64,000 nt of DNA, taken from contig NZ_LT670819.1 in the NCBI RefSeq assembly GCF_900129855.1, positions 5,332,001-5,396,000 of the forward strand, written 5' to 3'. The stretch is from Streptomyces sp. 3214.6 (GTDB lineage Bacteria; Actinomycetota; Actinomycetes; Streptomycetales; Streptomycetaceae). This document shows, piece after piece, positions 24,953 through 33,084 of this stretch (within the stretch, counting starts at the first letter, position 1; each line of letters opens with the position of its first letter). The translations under genes and the position numbers were made by a program. The notes beneath the pieces were generated by a model. It saw only the letters and a program-made list of their open reading frames with translations. It had not been told where the DNA came from and searched no databases.

Positions 24953-25707
24953 TGACCTCTGATACGCAGCAGACTCAACAGGCGCTTCCCGCGCCCCCCG
25001 TCACCGAGACCGAGGCGGCGGATCTGCGGGAAGTGATCAGGCAGGCGCGGGTCGTCCTGTGGGACTTCGACGGGCCCATCTGTCGCCTCTTCGCCGGTCA
25101 CTCGGCGGAGAGCGTGGCCGAGGGGCTGGTGCGGTGGCTCGAAGGCCGGGGGCTGCACGGCCTGCTCACGGAGTCCGAGCGGGAGTCGCTCGACCCGCAC
25201 GTCGTGCTGCGCGCGGTGGATCGCCGGCACCAGGGCAGCGACCTGGTCACGGAGTTGGAGGAACGCCTCACCCAGGAGGAGCTGAAGGCCACGTCCACGG
25301 CGATGCCCACGCCCTACGCGGACCCCCTGATACGCACGCTGAGGGCCCGTGGCCTGCGCCTGGCGATCACCACCAACAACTCCCCGCGGGTGGTCGACAC
25401 CTACCTCGACACCCGCGGCCTCACCTCCTGCTTCGCCCCCCACATCTACGGCCGCACGCAGGAGCTGCGTCACCTCAAGCCGCACCCGCACTGTCTGAAC
25501 CGCGCCCTGCGCGCCATGGGCTCCGCGCCCGACACCGCCCTGATGATCGGCGACACCCCCTCGGACTTCCTGGCCGCCCGGGAGGCGGGCGTGCCCTTCC
25601 TCGGCTACGCGCGTAACGAGCGCAAGGAGAAGACGCTCAGGGGCGCGGGCGCGACCCGGGTCGTGAACTCGCTGGAGCCGGTGCTGCAGGCGGCCCGCCA
25701 GACCTGA
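24952..25707 (+). CDS. devB: DevB, HAD-superfamily phosphatase
   Basis: 251 residues from GTG 24952, which overlaps the devA stop by one base, so translation is coupled. HAD motifs are present: WDFDGPI (nucleophile and acid Asp), ITTNNSP (Thr/Ser motif II), HLKPHP (motif III Lys) and GDTPSD (motif IV). A helical cap lies between motifs I and II. It resembles phosphoglycolate-type phosphatases. Reported in S. coelicolor as the second gene of the devA operon; substrate unknown. Confidence 0.88.
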   Translation: MTSDTQQTQQALPAPPVTETEAADLREVIRQARVVLWDFDGPICRLFAGHSAESVAEGLVRWLEGRGLHGLLTESERESLDPHVVLRAVDRRHQGSDLVTELEERLTQEELKATSTAMPTPYADPLIRTLRARGLRLAITTNNSPRVVDTYLDTRGLTSCFAPHIYGRTQELRHLKPHPHCLNRALRAMGSAPDTALMIGDTPSDFLAAREAGVPFLGYARNERKEKTLRGAGATRVVNSLEPVLQAARQT

Positions 25708-25740
25708 AGCCCGCCAGACCTGAAGCCCGCCAGACCTGAA
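25693..25740. repeat. three tandem 16-bp copies across the devB stop
   Basis: GCCCGCCAGACCTGAA is repeated exactly three times (25693, 25709, 25725), with a fourth start at 25741. The first copy holds the last three codons and TGA of devB, so slippage would leave the protein unchanged. Confidence 0.9.
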
Positions 25741-25812
25741 GCCCGTCAACCGCACCCGAGCCGCGGTCAGGACGGCCTCAGCCGTGGCCGCAGAGCGGCC
25801 TGAGCCGATGGT

Positions 25813-25998
25813 TCAGGGGGATCTGAGGAGCAGGGCCACGAGTACGACGGCCGCTCCCACGGCGAGCATGTTGTGCCGGGCCCGGACGCCCACGGCCACG
25901 GTGAGCAGCAGCATCACGCCCACCGCCCCGAGTTTGGCCTGCACCGTCCATCCCGCGAAGAACGCGAGGAGTTCCCAGACTGCCGATAACAGGAGCAT
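25813..25998 (-). CDS. small two-TM membrane protein, paralogue of the one before devA
   Basis: 61 residues from the ATG at 25998, preceded by GGGAGGTGGAAGG; an ATG at 26019 is possible but has a weaker site. The sequence reads MLLLSAVWELLAFFAGW, AKLGAVGVMLLLTVAVGVRARHN, then a last TM helix. It aligns with the protein at 23724-23918 over its whole length with the same charge pattern. It is divergent from the third GntR gene across the palindrome at 26044. Confidence 0.65.
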   Translation of the reverse strand: MLLLSAVWELLAFFAGWTVQAKLGAVGVMLLLTVAVGVRARHNMLAVGAAVVLVALLLRSP

Positions 25999-26043
25999 GG
26001 CCTTCCACCTCCCTGCCATTCTCAGTGAACCTTGCAAGTCCCG

Positions 26044-26055
26044 GTCCAATTGGAC
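26044..26055. promoter_or_regulatory. 12-bp palindrome between small membrane gene and third GntR gene
   Basis: GTCCAATTGGAC is a perfect palindrome, 124 to 113 bases before the GntR start, the same relative place as the devA and devE operators but with a different sequence. This fits a diverged recognition helix. Confidence 0.55.
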
Positions 26056-26167
26056 TGGTTGCCTTGAAGTGGCTTTCCCCTGGCCTGCTGATCCTTAATC
26101 GGCCTGTGTTGTCCGGGATTTGACTGGCCGTGGTTTGTCATTGGACGGATGGCGGTACGGTCGCTGT

Positions 26168-27043
26168 GTGGAGGCGCAGCAGAGTGGTGGTGACGGCGGC
26201 GGCCGGGAGTTCCAGCGGGTCGCCGACGAACTGCGCGCCCGGATGACGGACGGCACCTATCCACTGCACGCCTTCCTGCCGTCCCAGCGCGATCTGGCCG
26301 AGGAGTTCGGCGTCTCCCGGGACACGGTCCAGCGTGTGCTGCGCGAGCTGGTCAACGAGGGCTGGATCGAGTCCCGGCAGGGCAGCGGGTCCCGGGTGGT
26401 CAAGACGCAGCGGATCCAGTCGTCAACGCCCAGGGCGACCCGGCAGCGGCACGGAGCGACGCTGGGGCCGCTGCTCAGTGAGGCCTTCGAACAGCCCGAA
26501 GTCACCCTGGACGCCTACACGCTGACGTCCGAGTCCCTGGACGCGCACATCCGGCTGCAGGCCGAGCGGATCCTCGGAGGCTCCATCGCGCCGGAGCGCA
26601 TCGGCCTTCGGATGATCCTGCCCTCCGAGGATCTGCACGTGCCCTATCCGAGGGTGCGGGACGACAAGGAGGACCCCAGGCTCCGGGATCGCCTGCACGA
26701 CATCACCAACCGGCACACGGAATCGCTGCGCGGGGTACTGAAGGCGCTGAAGACGGAGAAACACGTGGAGTCTGTCGACGTCCAGATCCGGCACGCGCCG
26801 CTGACGCCGGCGTTCAAGCTCTACCTCTTCAACGGCGCGGAGGCGCTGCTCGGGCCGTACGAGGTGATTCAGCGGCAGATCGAGCTGGAGTCCGGCGAGG
26901 AGATCACCGCCCTCGACGTGCTCGGCCTGGGCGCCACGCTCACTCATCATGTGAAGGACGCGGACCCGAATTCGTCGGGCACCGTGTTCGTCGACAGCTG
27001 GCAGGCGTGGTTCGACTCCGTATGGAACCTTCTCGCCGAATAG
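26168..27043 (+). CDS. third GntR-family regulator of the dev locus
   Basis: 291 residues from GTG 26168, six bases after TACGGT. The winged helix is FQRVADELRARMTDGTYPL and LAEEFGVSRDTVQRVLREL, so the recognition helix differs from that of devA/devE (VERGAVRQ). The C-terminal domain is the same family: LPSEDLHVPYP, LTPAFKLYLFNGAEALLGPYEV, and a final WQAWFDSVWN. This makes three paralogues in tandem. The gene downstream encodes a double phosphotransferase-like protein and may be its target. Confidence 0.87.
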   Translation: MEAQQSGGDGGGREFQRVADELRARMTDGTYPLHAFLPSQRDLAEEFGVSRDTVQRVLRELVNEGWIESRQGSGSRVVKTQRIQSSTPRATRQRHGATLGPLLSEAFEQPEVTLDAYTLTSESLDAHIRLQAERILGGSIAPERIGLRMILPSEDLHVPYPRVRDDKEDPRLRDRLHDITNRHTESLRGVLKALKTEKHVESVDVQIRHAPLTPAFKLYLFNGAEALLGPYEVIQRQIELESGEEITALDVLGLGATLTHHVKDADPNSSGTVFVDSWQAWFDSVWNLLAE

Positions 27044-27246
27044 CCGGGACGGCGTGCGCTAGCATTCCTCAATCGCGCGAGCAATCGCTCCCGTCCATAC
27101 GTATGAGACGGCGAACCAGCCAGTCTCGGACGGCCTGACGTGGATGAGTGGCACACCACCCATTGGCTCACTTGATCATCGCTCCGGTCGTGCGGCGCCT
27201 TTACCGTTTGCCCTAACCAGCCCAGCGCGAGTACCCGGAGCGGCCA

Positions 27247-29436
27247 GTGGTCGACCACCTTGTTCCCCCTCGTCACCTCGGGGAACGAGCCGCCGAGGAC
27301 GTGCCCGGGGTGCTCCGGGCCTTCGTCAGGGCCGCCGAATCGATGAAGGAATCCAGCGGCCATCACAATCGCAACTATGTGCTACCCCTGACGGAGGGAG
27401 TGGCCCGGCTGGTGGGCCGGGAGGCCGGCACGTCGGTGATCGTGCGCATCCGCCGCTCCGACGCGCTGCCCGTGGTGATCAGGACCTGGCAGGACGAGGC
27501 GGACATCCTCGACGCCGTGCACGGCGCCCTGCCGCACGCGCCCGAGTGTCTGCTCAAGACGCCGGGCTACGCCATCCACAGCCATGTGGAAGGAGTGCCG
27601 CTCTCCACGATCTGCGGAAACGGTAAGCCTGTCGACACCCTGCTGATGAAGGCGCTGGCCGGGCTGCTGGCGCGGATGACCCAGGTGCGCCGGGCGGCGC
27701 TGCCGGACCTGCCGGGTTCCTGGCCCGCCAACCACAGCGACAGCCAGGCCTTCCTGAAGACCCTCGCCCATCTCGCCGACGAACAGATCCGCAAGCCCAA
27801 CTGGCGTGAGTTCGGCGGTCTGTTCAAGGCGCTGGGCATCGCCGACGACGCCCTGCTCCGGCTGGCCGAGCGAGTGCCCGCGATGACGCGGCGGCCGTAC
27901 AGCCTGCTCCACGCGGACCTGCACCGGGACAACCTGATCGTCTCCTACGACGGCGCGCCGCCGCTCGTCTGCGTCGACTGGGAGCTGGCCACCTACGGCG
28001 ACCCCCTGCACGACCTCGCCACCCACCTGGTGCGCATGCAGTACCCCGACCACCAGTGGGACGAGGTCGTCAACGCGTGGGAGGAGGCCATGCAGGAGCT
28101 GCGGCCCAGCGCGGTCAAGGGCCGGGCCAAGGATCTGCGCCACTACGTCGCGTTCGAGCGGGCGCAGTCCGTCTACCCGGACGTGATGCGGGCCGCCCGG
28201 TCGCTGCAGGAGTCGTTCACGCAGAAGAGCATGGACGAGGCCACCGCCGAGGTCCGCCGGGCGCTGCAGACGGCGGCGGAGCCGCTGCGGCTGAGGAACG
28301 TCCCGGCGAAGGACGAGATCGCCAGCGCCCTCTTCCGCTGGCTGGCGTCGCGGGGCGACGGAGGGGTCAGCGGCCGGCACTGGATCGCGAAGGCCACCGC
28401 CTGGCAGCCGGACCCGCGGCTGCCCGAGAACCCTCTCTTCCCGGCGTCCGCCGTGCGGGAGGCCCTGCTCGCGGAGGGGGCCGCGCCCGCGGACCGGGTG
28501 TTCAAGGGGACCGCGCATCTCAACTCGGTGGTCTGGGTGCGGGACATGCCCACCCCCGTCGTCGTGCGGCGCAAGCTGCGCAACGTCTCACGGCGCGAGC
28601 CGAGCTACCTGAGCGAGCACGCCGTCCTGCGGGCCATCCAGGAGTCCCGGGTGCGGGTGGCCGCGCCGAAGGTCCTGGCGCTGGGCGAGAGCTACCCGGA
28701 CGACGCCTTCAGCATCCACACCTACGTCGGCACCCGTATCGACCAGCCGCCGAGCCATCCCGTCAACGGTCTGCTCCCGCACGAGGCGGACGCGCTCATC
28801 GACCAGCTGTGCCAACTGACGGGCGTGGACCATACGTTCGTCGACCCGCATGCCGGGCGGCTCGACTTCTACGAGTGGCTGAAGGAGCAACTCGTCGGCC
28901 TGGTGCGCAACCTGCCGAAGGAGTCCCTGCAACTGGCCCGCACGCTGGGGCTGCCCGACGAGTGGCGGCTGCGGGAGATCCTGTCCAGGCACCGGGTGAG
29001 CCACCGGGCGCCGGCCCTGCTGCACGGCGACCTCAACCCGTGGAACCTGGTGCGCCGCAACGACGAGCTGGCCCTGACCATCATCGACTGGGAGATGGCC
29101 CTGGTCGGTGACCCGCTCTACGACCTGGTCCGGCACATGCACCTGACCCCGACCCGGCCGGAGATCCGCACGCGGATGTTCCGGCGGTGGGAGGAGAAAC
29201 TACCGAAGCGGTACACGAGCGACTGGAACAAGGACTGGTCTGTCTACCGCTGGATCGAGATCGTCCGCTCCGCGTACATCGACCTCGACCGGCTCGCCAC
29301 CCGCGCAAGCCTGGACGCCCCCAACGTCCGCCGAGCCGTCGACTCCTACGCCGGCACCCTCGCCGCCGCCACCGCCTCCCTGGGCCTCCCGGTATCAAGA
29401 ACAGCAAACCCCTACCTGGCCCGAGCCTTGGCCTAG
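27247..29436 (+). CDS. tandem double aminoglycoside-phosphotransferase-like protein
   Basis: 729 residues from GTG 27247 with CCGGAG upstream. Two kinase-like (APH/choline kinase type) domains are fused. The first has HADLHRDN (His about 222) and CVDWELATYGDP; the second has HGDLNPWN (about 593) and IIDWEMALVGDP. Both keep the catalytic Asp, the metal-binding Asn and the following Asp, so both may be active. Upstream nucleotide-loop features are weak in each. A signal peptide is absent. Such a duplication is unusual; single-domain APH-like proteins are about 300-350 residues. Substrate unknown, and antibiotic resistance should not be assumed. Confidence 0.85.
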   Translation: MVDHLVPPRHLGERAAEDVPGVLRAFVRAAESMKESSGHHNRNYVLPLTEGVARLVGREAGTSVIVRIRRSDALPVVIRTWQDEADILDAVHGALPHAPECLLKTPGYAIHSHVEGVPLSTICGNGKPVDTLLMKALAGLLARMTQVRRAALPDLPGSWPANHSDSQAFLKTLAHLADEQIRKPNWREFGGLFKALGIADDALLRLAERVPAMTRRPYSLLHADLHRDNLIVSYDGAPPLVCVDWELATYGDPLHDLATHLVRMQYPDHQWDEVVNAWEEAMQELRPSAVKGRAKDLRHYVAFERAQSVYPDVMRAARSLQESFTQKSMDEATAEVRRALQTAAEPLRLRNVPAKDEIASALFRWLASRGDGGVSGRHWIAKATAWQPDPRLPENPLFPASAVREALLAEGAAPADRVFKGTAHLNSVVWVRDMPTPVVVRRKLRNVSRREPSYLSEHAVLRAIQESRVRVAAPKVLALGESYPDDAFSIHTYVGTRIDQPPSHPVNGLLPHEADALIDQLCQLTGVDHTFVDPHAGRLDFYEWLKEQLVGLVRNLPKESLQLARTLGLPDEWRLREILSRHRVSHRAPALLHGDLNPWNLVRRNDELALTIIDWEMALVGDPLYDLVRHMHLTPTRPEIRTRMFRRWEEKLPKRYTSDWNKDWSVYRWIEIVRSAYIDLDRLATRASLDAPNVRRAVDSYAGTLAAATASLGLPVSRTANPYLARALA

Positions 29437-29478
29437 GACCGGGCGCCGGCCCGGTACCGGTCGCCGTAGGCTCGGCTC

Positions 29479-30132
29479 ATGAGTGAGACCGGGCTGCGTG
29501 AGCGCAAGCGGCAGCGGATGTTCCAGGCCGTGTCGGACGTCGCCGTCCGGCTCTTCATCGAGCGCGGGTTCGACGCGGTGTCCGTGGCGGAGATCGCCGC
29601 CGCCGCCGAGATCTCCAAGCCGACCCTGTTCCGGTACTTCCCGGCCAAGGAGGACCTGGTCCTGCACCGGCTCGCCGATCACGAGCAGGAGGCGGCGCGG
29701 GTCGTCACCGCGGCGCACGCCGAGGGAGTCGCGCCGCTGCCCGCCCTGCGCCGGCACTTCCTCGACGGTCTGGCCGCCGAGGACCCCGTCACCGGGCTCA
29801 ACGACCACCCCGGCGTCCGCGCCTTCTACGACCTCCTCTACGGCACTCCGTCACTGGTCGCCCGGCTGTACGGCTACCTCCAGCGCTCGGAGGCCGCCCT
29901 CGCCGAGGCCCTCGCTCAGGTGCTCGGCGGCTCGGTCGGGGACGACCGGTCCGACGCCCTCGACGCCCGGTTGGCGGCCGGTCAGATCGTCGCCGTACGG
30001 CGGATCCTCGCCGAGGAGAACTGGCGGCGGATCTCGGCGGGGGAGCGGCTGGAGGACGTCCGGGAGGACGCGGTGGCGGAGGCGGAGCGGGCGTTCGCCG
30101 TGCTGGGAGCGGGCCTGCCGCGGCTGACCTGA
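29479..30132 (+). CDS. TetR-family regulator
   Basis: 217 residues. The N-terminal helix-turn-helix (about residues 10-55) has AVRLFIERGFDAVSVAEIAAAAEISKPTLFRYFPAKEDL in overlapping standard spacing. The rest is an all-helical ligand domain. The ATG is six bases after TAGGCT, suggesting a leaderless mRNA. The HelR-like gene starts 66 bp downstream on the same strand, behind a GTGAC-TCG-GTCAC dyad that may be its operator. Confidence 0.9.
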   Translation: MSETGLRERKRQRMFQAVSDVAVRLFIERGFDAVSVAEIAAAAEISKPTLFRYFPAKEDLVLHRLADHEQEAARVVTAAHAEGVAPLPALRRHFLDGLAAEDPVTGLNDHPGVRAFYDLLYGTPSLVARLYGYLQRSEAALAEALAQVLGGSVGDDRSDALDARLAAGQIVAVRRILAEENWRRISAGERLEDVREDAVAEAERAFAVLGAGLPRLT

Positions 30133-30164
30133 CCCCGGGGCCATTCTTGTACTCAGTAAAATAT

Positions 30165-30177
30165 GTGACTCGGTCAC
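30165..30177. promoter_or_regulatory. dyad GTGAC-TCG-GTCAC before the HelR-like gene
   Basis: A perfect 5-3-5 dyad lies in the -35 zone of the promoter whose -10 box is TACGCT (30187-30192), six bases before the ATG. It is a plausible repressor site, possibly for the adjacent TetR protein. Confidence 0.5.
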
Positions 30178-30198
30178 GCTATTCGCTACGCTGGCTGT

Positions 30199-32346
30199 AT
30201 GACGGCACCCGAACTCACCCCGAAGGACGCCGCGGCCCCTGACGCACAGGACCTCGACACCGCCCTCCGCCAGGAACGCGCCCACCACGAGACCTGCCGT
30301 GCCGCCCTCACCGCGATGGTCGAGGGCGCCGACCTCCAGGTGATCACCGGCGAGGACGTCTCCGCGTCCGGCGCCGACGCCGAAGTCCTCGGATACCGGT
30401 TGCGCAGCCACGCCAAGGCCCTGCACGAGCTGCCCGAGGGCCCCCTCTTCTTCGGCCGGCTCGACTTCGCGCACGGCACGGGCAGTGAGCACGAAGGTCT
30501 CGCCCAGCACATCGGCCGGCTCCGCATCAGCGAGCACCCGGCCGCCCCGCCCCTCGTCGTCGACTGGCGGGCCCCCGTCTCCCGCGCCTTCTACCAGGCG
30601 AGCACCCGCGACCCCCAGGGCGTGGCCGTCCGACGCCGCTTCGGCTGGGCCCCCGGCAGCCGCGGCGACTCCACCGACCTCACCGGCCTGGAGGACGAGC
30701 GCCTGGGCGCCGGCGAGCGGCCCGCGGACGAACAGCTCGGCCGGGGCGGACCCACGGCGCCGGGCGGGCCCACGGCGCCGGGCGGGCCCACGGCGCCGGG
30801 CGGCATCGTCGCCCGCGAGATCGAACGCCCCCGCGTCGGCCCGATGCGGGACATCGCCGCGACCATCCAGCCCGAGCAGGACGACCTCGTACGCGGCGAC
30901 CTCACCGAGTCGGTGTGCGTGCAGGGCGCCCCCGGCACCGGCAAGACCGCCGTGGGCCTGCACCGGGCCGCCTACCTCCTCTACACCCACCCGCGGCGCA
31001 TCCAGCGCGGCGGCCTGCTGATCCTCGGCCCCAACCGCACCTTCCTGCGCTACATCGCGGAGGTCCTGCCCTCCCTCGGCGAGACCGGCGTACGGCAGTC
31101 GACCCTCCACGACGAGATCGCCCGCCACCCGGTGACCGGGGCGGACTCCGACCGGACCGCCGCCCTCAAACACGACGCCCGGATGGCCGAGGTGCTGCGC
31201 CGCGCGGTCTACGGACGGGTGACGGCCGACCGCGCCGAGGGCCTCTCCGTCCCCGACGGCTCCTACTGCTGGCGCGTCCCGGGCCGCGCGCTGGCGGAGA
31301 TCGTCGCGGGCGTGCTCGCCGAGGAGCTGCCGTACGAGACCGGGCGGGAGCGGGTGCGCAGTCGGATCGTCCGCCGGATCCAGGAGCAGGCCGAACGCCG
31401 GAGCGGGCCGCCCCCGGGCGCCTGGATCCGCCGGATCGAACGGGCGCGGGCGGTCAGCGAATGCGTGGACGCCATGTGGCCGAAGACGCGCCCGGAGGAA
31501 GTGCTGACCCAACTCCTTACCCACCCAGAGGAGTTGGCGCGGGCCGCGGCCGGCCTCCTCGACCCCGACGAACAACAGGCCCTGCACTGGCCGCGCCCGC
31601 CCCGCTCGTTCAAGTCGGCGCGCTGGTCGACCGCCGACCTGGTCCTCCTCGACGAGATCGCCGGCCTCCTCGCCCATCCCCAGGGGTACGGCCATGTCGT
31701 CGTCGACGAGGCCCAGGACCTCTCCCCGATGGAGTGCCGGGCCGTCGCCCGCCGGGTCCCCTTCGGCTCGCTCACCGTCCTCGGCGACCTGGCCCAGGGC
31801 ACCGCCCCCTGGGCGGCGACCTCCTGGCCGGTGCAACTGGCCCACCTGGGCAAGCCCGACGCGACCATCGTCCCGCTCACCACGGGCTTCCGGGTCCCGG
31901 CCGCCGTCCTCACCCTCGCGAGCCGCCTCCTCGACCGCCTCGACGCCGACGTGCCCCGCGCCCACTCCCTGCGCCGGGACGGCGAGCTGCGCATCCGGCG
32001 GGCCGACGGCGACCTGCACGCCGCGGTCGTCGCCGCCGTACGCGACGCTCTCGCCCATGAGGGCTCGGTCGGCGTCATCGCCGCCGACACACAGGTCGAC
32101 GGCGTCCGCGAGGCCCTCACCACGGCCGGCATCCCGAACTCCGGCCCGGACGACCCGGCCGCCCGGGTGACGACGGTCCCCGCGACCCTCGCCAAGGGCC
32201 TGGAGTACGACCATGTCGTCGCCGTCGAACCGGCCGCCATCGCAGAATCAGAACAACGAGGCCTGAACCGCCTCTATGTCGTCCTGACCCGCGCGGTGTC
32301 CCGCCTGGACGTGCTGCATGAGCGGGAACTGCCTTGGGAGGGATGA
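30199..32346 (+). CDS. helR: HelR/HelD-type RNA polymerase-associated helicase
   Basis: 715 residues, leaderless by the TACGCT box. Superfamily 1 helicase motifs: Walker A GAPGTGKTAVGLHRA (about residues 245-260), motif II VVDEAQDLSP, motif III VLGDLAQGTAPW and a late motif TLAKGLEYDHVV. The N-terminal helical part matches HelD proteins, which dislodge RNA polymerase from DNA. HelR in S. venezuelae was reported to protect polymerase from rifamycins. I found no rifamycin-associated element upstream, so its control seems different. A GGPTAP repeat sits in the insert at about 183-200. The helR label is by similarity. Confidence 0.8.
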   Translation: MTAPELTPKDAAAPDAQDLDTALRQERAHHETCRAALTAMVEGADLQVITGEDVSASGADAEVLGYRLRSHAKALHELPEGPLFFGRLDFAHGTGSEHEGLAQHIGRLRISEHPAAPPLVVDWRAPVSRAFYQASTRDPQGVAVRRRFGWAPGSRGDSTDLTGLEDERLGAGERPADEQLGRGGPTAPGGPTAPGGPTAPGGIVAREIERPRVGPMRDIAATIQPEQDDLVRGDLTESVCVQGAPGTGKTAVGLHRAAYLLYTHPRRIQRGGLLILGPNRTFLRYIAEVLPSLGETGVRQSTLHDEIARHPVTGADSDRTAALKHDARMAEVLRRAVYGRVTADRAEGLSVPDGSYCWRVPGRALAEIVAGVLAEELPYETGRERVRSRIVRRIQEQAERRSGPPPGAWIRRIERARAVSECVDAMWPKTRPEEVLTQLLTHPEELARAAAGLLDPDEQQALHWPRPPRSFKSARWSTADLVLLDEIAGLLAHPQGYGHVVVDEAQDLSPMECRAVARRVPFGSLTVLGDLAQGTAPWAATSWPVQLAHLGKPDATIVPLTTGFRVPAAVLTLASRLLDRLDADVPRAHSLRRDGELRIRRADGDLHAAVVAAVRDALAHEGSVGVIAADTQVDGVREALTTAGIPNSGPDDPAARVTTVPATLAKGLEYDHVVAVEPAAIAESEQRGLNRLYVVLTRAVSRLDVLHERELPWEG
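30745..30798 (+). repeat. three in-frame 18-bp copies in the HelR-like gene
   Basis: Each copy encodes GGPTAP. The first differs in one base. Copy number could change without a frameshift. Confidence 0.85.
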
Positions 32347-32356
32347 GTGGCGGGCC

Positions 32357-32881
32357 TCAGTTCTTGAGGGCCTCTGCGATCTGCCGGGCGGCCTGGGCGG
32401 GGGTGAGGTGCGTGGTGTCGATGACCTCGGCCTCCTCGTGCAACCAGGTGCGGGCCGCCTCGGCGTAGGGCTCGAGGTATGCGAGGCGGAACGGGGAGTC
32501 GGGGCCGAGCACCGTGTCGCCCGCGATGCGTCCACGGAGGGTCTCCTGGTCGGCGTGGAGGACGAAGTGCCGTACGGGAATGGCGTGTTGGGCGAGGCCG
32601 GTGCTGATCTCGCGCCAGTACTGCTCGACCAGGACGGTCATGGGCATCACCAGAGTGCCGCCGGTGTAGTCGAGCACGCGGCGGGCGGTCTCGACCACCA
32701 GCGGACGCCACGGCGGCCAGTGCTGGAAGTTGTCCGTCGCGGGCAGCCCCGGCGTGATGTCCATGAGCGTCTCCCCGACCTTCTCGGCGTCGAACACCCG
32801 CGAATCCGGGATCAGCCGCTGCACGAGTGCACTGGTCGTCGTCTTGCCCGCGCCGTGGGTCCCGTTGAGCCATACGATCAT
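32357..32881 (-). CDS. TmrB-like P-loop ATP-binding protein
   Basis: 174 residues. P-loop NGTHGAGKTTTSAL at residues 6-19, then the Asp-containing VFDAEKVG and a lid region with RLAYLEPY. The arrangement and lengths resemble TmrB, the tunicamycin-resistance protein of Bacillus, and small nucleotide or aminoglycoside kinases. Activity cannot be assigned; a phosphotransfer or sequestration role against a nucleoside-type antibiotic is one possibility. Convergent with the HelR-like gene, 10 bp apart. Confidence 0.8.
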   Translation of the reverse strand: MIVWLNGTHGAGKTTTSALVQRLIPDSRVFDAEKVGETLMDITPGLPATDNFQHWPPWRPLVVETARRVLDYTGGTLVMPMTVLVEQYWREISTGLAQHAIPVRHFVLHADQETLRGRIAGDTVLGPDSPFRLAYLEPYAEAARTWLHEEAEVIDTTHLTPAQAARQIAEALKN

Positions 32882-33007
32882 GACACCCCACGCTAGGGCC
32901 TGTCCGGCGGGCCGTGTTCCCGGCGGTCCCTAGGTGAACCCCTGAGCCCGGTGTCGGGGCGGGCGGGCCTTCGCTCCGGGAAACCCCTTCGTTCCACGCG
33001 TGGATTC

Positions 33008-33050
33008 GTCGCACCGGCGTGGACGGCAGCATCGTCCACGCCGGTGCGAC
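33008..33050 (+). promoter_or_regulatory. perfect 18-bp stem-loop in the 5' region of the serine hydrolase gene
   Basis: GTCGCACCGGCGTGGACG, seven bases, CGTCCACGCCGGTGCGAC. It ends 34 bases before the ATG at 33085 with no following T run. It may be an mRNA 5' hairpin or a protein-binding dyad. Confidence 0.65.
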
Positions 33051-33084
33051 GGGGACCACAGGGAACAGCGAGGGCGGGAGAACG

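Noticed and set aside
27247..29436. Aminoglycoside resistance function for the double APH-like gene
   Set aside because: Kinase motifs alone do not show substrate, and its linkage is to developmental regulators.
30133..30198. Rifamycin-associated element before the HelR-like gene
   Set aside because: No GGGGCTTGC/GCAAGCCCC-type inverted repeat; only GTGAC-TCG-GTCAC is present.
29851..32214. 787-residue minus-strand ORF across the TetR and HelR-like genes
   Set aside because: It crosses two genes with clear domains and has shadow composition.
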